Positions 58,595-64,000 of a DNA stretch of 64,000 nucleotides are shown one piece after another. The notes below the pieces were generated by a model. That model was not told the origin of the DNA. It saw only the letters and a list, made by a program, of their open reading frames with translations, and ran no database searches. This DNA is from Plumapathes pennacea (lineage: Eukaryota > Cnidaria > Anthozoa > Antipatharia > Myriopathidae), in contig OZ038463.1 of assembly GCA_964036295.1 (NCBI GenBank), forward strand, positions 2,604,001 through 2,668,000, in the 5' to 3' direction. The position numbers were made by a program, and so were the translations under genes. Numbering within the stretch: the stretch's first letter is position 1; every line of letters begins with the position of its first letter.

Positions 58595-58911
58595 AGTAAT
58601 TCTACTGGAGTTTTCCTAAATTGTGTCGAATAGCTGCGCTAGCTATATTAAGGCGGTTTTTTCACGACCGAATTCGGGACCGAATTCGAGACCGAATTCC
58701 AGTTTGGCGTTCCAGTAATTTCGTCTACTTCGGCTTATACTTTTTGTTCTTTACTTTTTGATACCTACTCTGACAAAATATCTGTTATTGTTATTTAGTA
58801 TTATTGTAAAGAAGGACGAGTCGACGATGGCAAGTTGTCCGAGGCAGTAGCAATAAAGTTTCATTCTTGTGTACTCTTCGTGTGATGCGCGGCTGTCCTC
58901 ACACGGCCAGA

Positions 58912-59246
58912 ACTGCAAGAATTTGAAGGAAAGGTTACCAAGCCCCATACATTTCTTTGTAATAGTTCCTCACGGCTGACAACAACACGAGGAGGCAATT
59001 TTTCGAAACTTGTTGATATGGGGATCCTTGGCAGCTAAAGGTAAATAGATTTTTTTGAAAAAAAAATTTGAAAAAATTGATTTTTTTTTCTCGAAAAATC
59101 TACTTACCTTTGGCACCCAAGGACACCAAAATCACTCAGTTTTTCGAAAAATTGCAGAAATCTTTGAGAAATCCCTTGTTGTTGTCAGCCATGAGGAACT
59201 TTTACAAAGAAATGTATGGTGCTTGGTAACCTCTCCTTCAGTTTCT
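58912..59246. mobile_element. Foldback element with arms of about 130 bp
   Basis: The left arm TGCAAGAATTTGAAGGAAAG, GTTACCAAGCCCCATACATT, TCTTTGTAATAGTTCCTCAC and GGCTGACAACAAC is mirrored at the right by GTTGTTGTCAGCCATGAGGA, ACTTTTACAAAGAAATGTAT, GGTGCTTGGTAACC and CTTCAGTTTCTTGCA. The centre is an A/T-rich hairpin near 59080. Confidence 0.82.
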
Positions 59247-59609
59247 TGCATACTCGGTCCAAGATGGCGGCGAAAACCGTGATAAGGTCTATTAAATCAA
59301 GCGTCGAGTTCATGATATTCGAAAACGCGGTCATCTTGTTTATCGAAGCTAAAAACTAGGAGATCAGTTCATATAATCTGACAGGCAAAGCGTTGAGATA
59401 TCTGCACGCTTTTCATTGCAAAACTTAACGTGGATCGGGGCTGTTCAACCAACGTTTGGAGATTTGAGACGGAGGGGCCATGTTGGAGGCACTAATAGTT
59501 ACAGCGCGCCGGCGCGCCATGACGTAACGTGAAAACCTCTGATTTTTGTGTCTACTGCTTCGAAGAAGCGTAGACACTATGCTATCGGTCGTGTAATGTA
59601 AGTAATCGA

Positions 59610-60065
59610 TTGAACGGAAGCGGAGACGGAGACGGAACGAATCAACCAATCAGAAGGCGTCTCCCGAGGCTAAAATACTACTAGTTCCCATGCCCAACGC
59701 GTCTTGCCACCAAACAAAAACAAATATGTCATTTAACCTGATTTCTTTTATCAGGTTTTCGAACTGCCCATGGGTTTTCGTCTTCATCTCCCTGACCCAA
59801 AATCTCTTTGGTTGTCTCTGACAAGCCAGTTCTCGTCTCCTCCTCCGCCGCTTCAAGAACAGGAAAAGAAACAGGAGTAGTTTATCATCGTCGTCCTCCA
59901 TGTTTACAAAGATGTTGAGGCCGATAAAAACACGTCCCCAGCCCACTGACCGCGCGACCGTACGCCAAAAATAGCATCTCCTTCCTTCTCCGCTTCCGTC
60001 TCCGTTCGCTAATTTTCACACGTGCACAAGTGTCTTACGTCTCCGTCTCCGTCTCCGCTTACTTC
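59610..60065. mobile_element. Inverted-repeat element with GGAGACGGAGACGG ends
   Basis: GGAAGCGGAGACGGAGACGG at the left (about 59617-59636) is mirrored by CCGCTTCCGTCTCCG near 59990 and by CGTCTCCGTCTCCGTCTCCG near 60040. The inside shows no transposase. Borders are approximate. Confidence 0.55.
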
Positions 60066-60810
60066 ACCACTAGTGAAAATCGGCCTTTAATTCGCAGAGA
60101 AATACGGAAATGATCAAGCAGTGTCAGAATCATTTCGAACTTTACTATGTGGACATTTGTTGTTTCTGATTTAATACTAGTGCTGGCGCGCTTCTTCGTT
60201 TTTGCATGACAGTTACAGATATGATTTGATGTACCATCGTAAGTTTGTTGGTCCTGACTCTTAAGTTACTTACCGAAACTTCAAGCAACCAGCATCAATG
60301 TCTTCAGTCTTGTTTTGCGTTGTAGTTTGGGTTTGCGTGCTTTACACTTTTACTTGGTCCAATCAGAGGTAACATATTGTACTGACTTAATGACTATTAT
60401 GTTGATGCACTTGGAGACTGTGCCGTGTCAAACGGCCTCAAAATTTCTAGAACAAAAGAAAAGTTGAGACGATGTTGCGGCAAAGTTTAAACAAAACCCA
60501 AACTCTTCTTACATGTCTCAACAATGTTGAGAGGTGGTGTCAAACGGCCTCAACACCGGCTCTTAACAATGGTGAGAGAATGTTGAGACAAATGTTGTGA
60601 CTGTTTGACAGGGCTTAAAAATAGCAGCATAACATTGTAGTTCATAAAGCTTCTAGAATAACGCCTTAAGGTGATTCCATTGAAAATCGTTTGATCGATC
60701 GATCGTTTGATCCCTAATTGATTTATTTGCTAATTCCTAATTGCTTTAATCACGACCGCAAACGAACACCATGAAGGTCAGGTTTATACAAAACAAGGAC
60801 AAAAGATAAA

Positions 60811-61788
60811 GCATGTGCTCAAACATGGACTGGACTCTGGACTGGACTGGACTTTTTTTGACTTTGCAAAATTGTTGAGTGTGGGGTGGGTAGATGGGTA
60901 AAAGAAGAGGAGGGTAGGAGGAGGGAAGGAGAGAGAAGAGAAAATTTTACATATTTACGCCTTGAAACTGTGGCAAGAACTGTGAGATGTGGTTCTACTC
61001 CTATATTTTGTCTCTTTTATCAATTCTAAGTTTATTCTTGAACGCAAACAAGCCGAAGGACAACATTGTACGTCTGTACGTTGACAGTGCTTATTGTCCT
61101 TGTTACACCTTTGCGATTGTCGTGTCTCCACGTGCTATGGCTGTGGGCAGCCACTACGCATTCCCGGCATGTTGTTACCACCGCCAGTGGATTTAGTTAT
61201 TGTAAGTAAAATAAGACATGAGTACTTTTCAGGAGATCAACGCCGACAATCCAAACTAAGCAACGTCTATTTCCATTGCCATTTAACTTGTATTAACGCA
61301 AAGCAGCCGAATTATATGCCTTCTCTTGTTTTTGTCAAACCGCATGTGCGTCAGCTGCTAATCTGCATAAGCATCATCTTCATTTTAGCATCGGCTTTGT
61401 AGCCTAAAGTATCGTATCTATAGCGGCATGTATAATAATAGACTGTCAACGTGGACGTACATTGTTGTCCTTCGGCTTGTTTGCTTTTATATGTGAAGGT
61501 TCAAGAATAAAATTTGAACGGATAAAAGAGACAAAACATAGCATGAGAACCACATCTCACAGTTCTTGCCACAGTTTCAAGGCGTAAATATCTAACATTT
61601 TCTTTTGAAAAACATGATCCTTGCCAACCCAACCCCTCCCCCTCTGTCACCCATCTACCCACCCCACACTCATAACAATTTTGCAAAGTCAAAAAAAAAA
61701 AAAAAAAAAAAAAAATCTAGAGTGCAGTCCAGAGTCTAGTTTAGAGTCCAGTCCAGTCCAGAGTCCAGTCCATGTTTGAGCACATGCC
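60811..61788. mobile_element. Large foldback element, arms about 280-350 bp
   Basis: The left arm (60811 to about 61089) and right arm (about 61441 to 61788) are reverse complements with small gaps. Outer ends are GCATGTGCTCAAACATGGAC and GTCCATGTTTGAGCACATGC. Inner ends are CAAGCCGAAGGACAACATTG with CGTTGACAGT and ACTGTCAACG with CAATGTTGTCCTTCGGCTTG-type sequence. The spacer is about 350 bp. The right arm carries an A run at about 61690-61714. Confidence 0.88.
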
Positions 61789-62429
61789 CAAAAGATAATT
61801 GACACCTCGAAAACTTATGTAGCATCTTGTTATGCGTTGAGTGACAAGAAACTGAAGTATAATAACTATCTGGCAAATCTGAATAATCATAACTTTGATG
61901 CATATCTAAGTTTTCCTACTGCCTTTTGTCAAACTGTGAAACAGGATTTCTATTTGTTTGACAAGATTTATATCAGTTCGGAGGCGGAACTAGTTATATG
62001 CGTGACGCTTGAAGCGTCCATCTCTGTCAGTGTTGTTTAGGGTTTAATTTCTGTGTTAAAGGCATTATGAAAAAATATATCGCACTGATGGTCCGTGGAT
62101 TCACTTCCAAGTGGCCCTGTACGCAAATCCGATGTTTTTGTTAACATCTAAAAACCGAACAATTAACTCGCTTGGCGGTCGACATTCGACAGATTTTGGA
62201 GAGGAAACTGTGGCTCGATTCCGAAATGTTTTCGATTTCGGCCTGGTTTTCCTCTCCTGCACAGAGCTTTCAGGCGGCTCGCCCAAGCTTTTGCCGGAGG
62301 AAACTTTAGCGTATTTATTCCGAAATGTGAGCGAAATGTTTTCGAATTTCTCGGCCTGGTTTTATTCACCGCGGAAACATTTAAAAAACTATGGCCGCGG
62401 TTACGCGGTTACGCTTGCGGAGTAAAGTA

Positions 62430-63153
62430 GGTCTGGTGGAAAACGCGGAGTGCGGAGTACGGAGTGTTGCGTAATCTATTGAAGTTCGAAATAAATGTAA
62501 ACACAAAGTTGCAACAAACAAACTGTAATCTCATTTAAAATTCGGGAAATGCACAAACATTGTTTTCTATCGTCTCCCACTCTTATATGCTCAAAGAGCC
62601 GCAGTAAAGCATTAATTGAATGAAAGCTAGCCACAAATAACATTCGCATGTTTAACATTGAATTAAAGTTCTCGAGAATAGAGTTCAAAAACGCTAGTCA
62701 CATCGCACACTGACTATATATGACAGTCAAGTAATGACATTTCACACGTTAGACGGCTAGTCTGCTCGCAGCCGTTTTGTGGTGGTTTTTGTGGGGAAAG
62801 GGTACAAGGTGTTGCGACCACAAGAGTGAGCGGAGTTTGATCAAAGTCCAATCAGGTTTTCCATGCTGTATGATATGTCTCTGGCAAAAGACTGCACTCG
62901 ATCGCATTTTTCGGTCACTTATCTGTTTCCGGCGTGTAAAAAGGTGATAAATTCCATGCATGCTTGCTTTTATATTATCTGTGGCCAGCTTTCATTATAT
63001 TCATAAGAGTGGAAGAAGAGAGAATACAATCTTTGTGCATTTCATGAATTTTAAATGAGTGTGTTTGTTTTAGCTTTGTTTTTATTTTAAATTTCACTAT
63101 ATTGCGCAATACTCCGCACTCCGTACTCCGCACTCCTCATTTTCCACCAGACC
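62430..63153. mobile_element. Foldback element B, first copy
   Basis: It starts GGTCTGGTGGAAAACGCGGA with GTGCGGAGTACGGAGTG and ends GCACTCCTCATTTTCCACCA followed by GACC. The arms also share GTGCATTTC, ATGAATTTTAAATGAG and AGCTTTCATT blocks. No coding sequence. Confidence 0.85.
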
Positions 63154-63156
63154 CGG

Positions 63157-63669
63157 GGTCTGGTGGAAAACGCGGAGTGCGGAGTATTGCGCAATATAGT
63201 GAAATTTAAAATAAAAACAAAGCTAGGAGACTGATGTCGATTTAAGTCAACTAGAAATCATTACTTGGGAAAATGACATTTAAGCTTCCCGACATTTAAG
63301 TGAGTTCACTCAATTACTGAATGAATTATCAGTTTGTTATTGTTTTATAATCCGTTTCCGCCGCTCGAAAGGGTGATAAATTCCTTGCATGCCTGTGTTA
63401 TTTGTGGTTTTCGAACTCTATTCTCGAAAACTTTAATTCAATGTTAAACATGCGAATGTTATTTGTGGCTAGCTTTCATTCAATTAACGCTTTACTGCGG
63501 CTCTTTGAGCATATAAGAGTGGGAGACGATAGAAAACAATGTTTGTGCATTTCCTGAATTTTAAATGAGATTACAGTGTGTTTGTTGCAACTTTGTGTTT
63601 ACATTTATTTCGAATTTCAATATATTATGCAACACTCCGTACTCCGCACTCCGCGTTTTCCACCAGACC
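63157..63669. mobile_element. Foldback element B, second copy
   Basis: Starts three bases after the first copy ends, at GGTCTGGTGGAAAACGCGGA with GTGCGGAGTATTGCG, and ends ACTCCGCACTCCGCGTTTTC then CACCAGACC. Its right half is the reverse complement of the left part of the first copy (62431 to about 62690), including CATGCGAATGTTATTTGTGG and AGAGTGGGAGACGATAGAAA. Confidence 0.85.
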
Positions 63670-64000
63670 CAAAACATCCACTTATTGCTGAAGTGAACTC
63701 GCTCAAATATCGGACCCTGCTGAGAATTTTGGCCCCTTCAATGTTAGATACAGCAGGAGGGCGAAAATGCTATGCATTACCCGATTTTCCTGATGAACTG
63801 TGTACAGTATGATAACACGTTGCAACGGTACGTAATTCGAGCAGTTATTATTTTGTCGATGTTTCAGTCGACAGAGACAGTAAAATGTGAAGCACCTATG
63901 AATCTTTCATTTGGTCATTCGCGTACGAGTTTATTTTAAAAAATAAATATATACTTTACTTGAGCCTAGTTCTGCTTGTCGTTACCAATTTTATTTGGAC

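Larger units (their letters stand above)
55455..64000. other. Gene-poor 8.5 kb upstream of SELENBP1
   Basis: No intact gene found. Starts with the SELENBP1 promoter side. It then holds a 148-bp tandem array (57066-57930), a decayed kinase fragment (58340-58594), and large inverted-repeat elements at 58912-59246, 59610-60065, 60811-61788, 62430-63153 and 63157-63669. Confidence 0.6.

Noticed and set aside
59255-59355. AAGATGGCGGC motif followed by a 31-codon frame
   Set aside because: It looks like a YY1-type promoter start, but the frame has no homology and no convincing downstream exon.
61094-61402. Plus-strand open frame of 102 codons in the core of a foldback element
   Set aside because: No recognisable motif; sits in the spacer of the inverted repeat at 60811-61788.

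Overview
This is nuclear DNA of an animal, most likely an anthozoan cnidarian such as a stony coral or close relative. Genes are split by GT-AG introns, carry metazoan signalling families (co-Smad, PEAK-type pseudokinase, class A GPCRs, the piRNA-pathway protein TDRKH), and the intergenic and intronic DNA is full of short inverted-repeat elements. The species assignment is inference from gene content and style. I see no bacterial operons, CRISPR array, rRNA or convincing tRNA.

Layout. 1-6210 (+): the C-terminal 1054 codons of a PEAK1/PRAG1-type pseudokinase scaffold, whose 5' end lies outside the window. 8528-10474 (+): a small three-exon CD225/dispanin protein with a 43-bp minisatellite in its second intron. 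12061-17138 (-): SMAD4. 19012-20910 (-): GTF2A2 (TFIIA gamma). 21756-23673 (-): riboflavin kinase (RFK). 24041-29930 (+): TDRKH, head-to-head with RFK and carrying a 548-residue extra C-terminal tail. 31379-32732 (-) and 43375-45073 (+): two paralogous class A GPCRs, divergently arranged around about 10.6 kb without genes, with an intron at the same codon. 46753-55454 (-): SELENBP1 (selenium-binding protein 1, methanethiol oxidase) in eleven exons. 55455-64000: no intact gene, but a 148-bp tandem array, a frameshifted kinase fragment and several large inverted repeats.

I rebuilt each gene by joining exons at AG/GT sites with matching phase. Every rebuilt coding length is a multiple of three (SMAD4 442 aa, GTF2A2 110, RFK 169, TDRKH 996, SELENBP1 471, CD225 109, GPCRs 334 and 344), which supports the models. 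The genes are mostly unrelated housekeeping and signalling genes. The two GPCRs are the clear duplicated pair, and RFK/TDRKH probably share a promoter.

The most unusual material is the repeat landscape: at least a dozen families of short terminal-inverted-repeat elements, some in several copies (a TTAA-flanked piggyBac-like family with four copies), nested or abutting foldback elements at 62.4-63.7 kb, and a minisatellite that seems to have grown from a pogo/Tigger-like transposon end. I did not find a convincing new multi-gene system. The best leads are the TDRKH tail, the GPCR pair and the foldback cluster.
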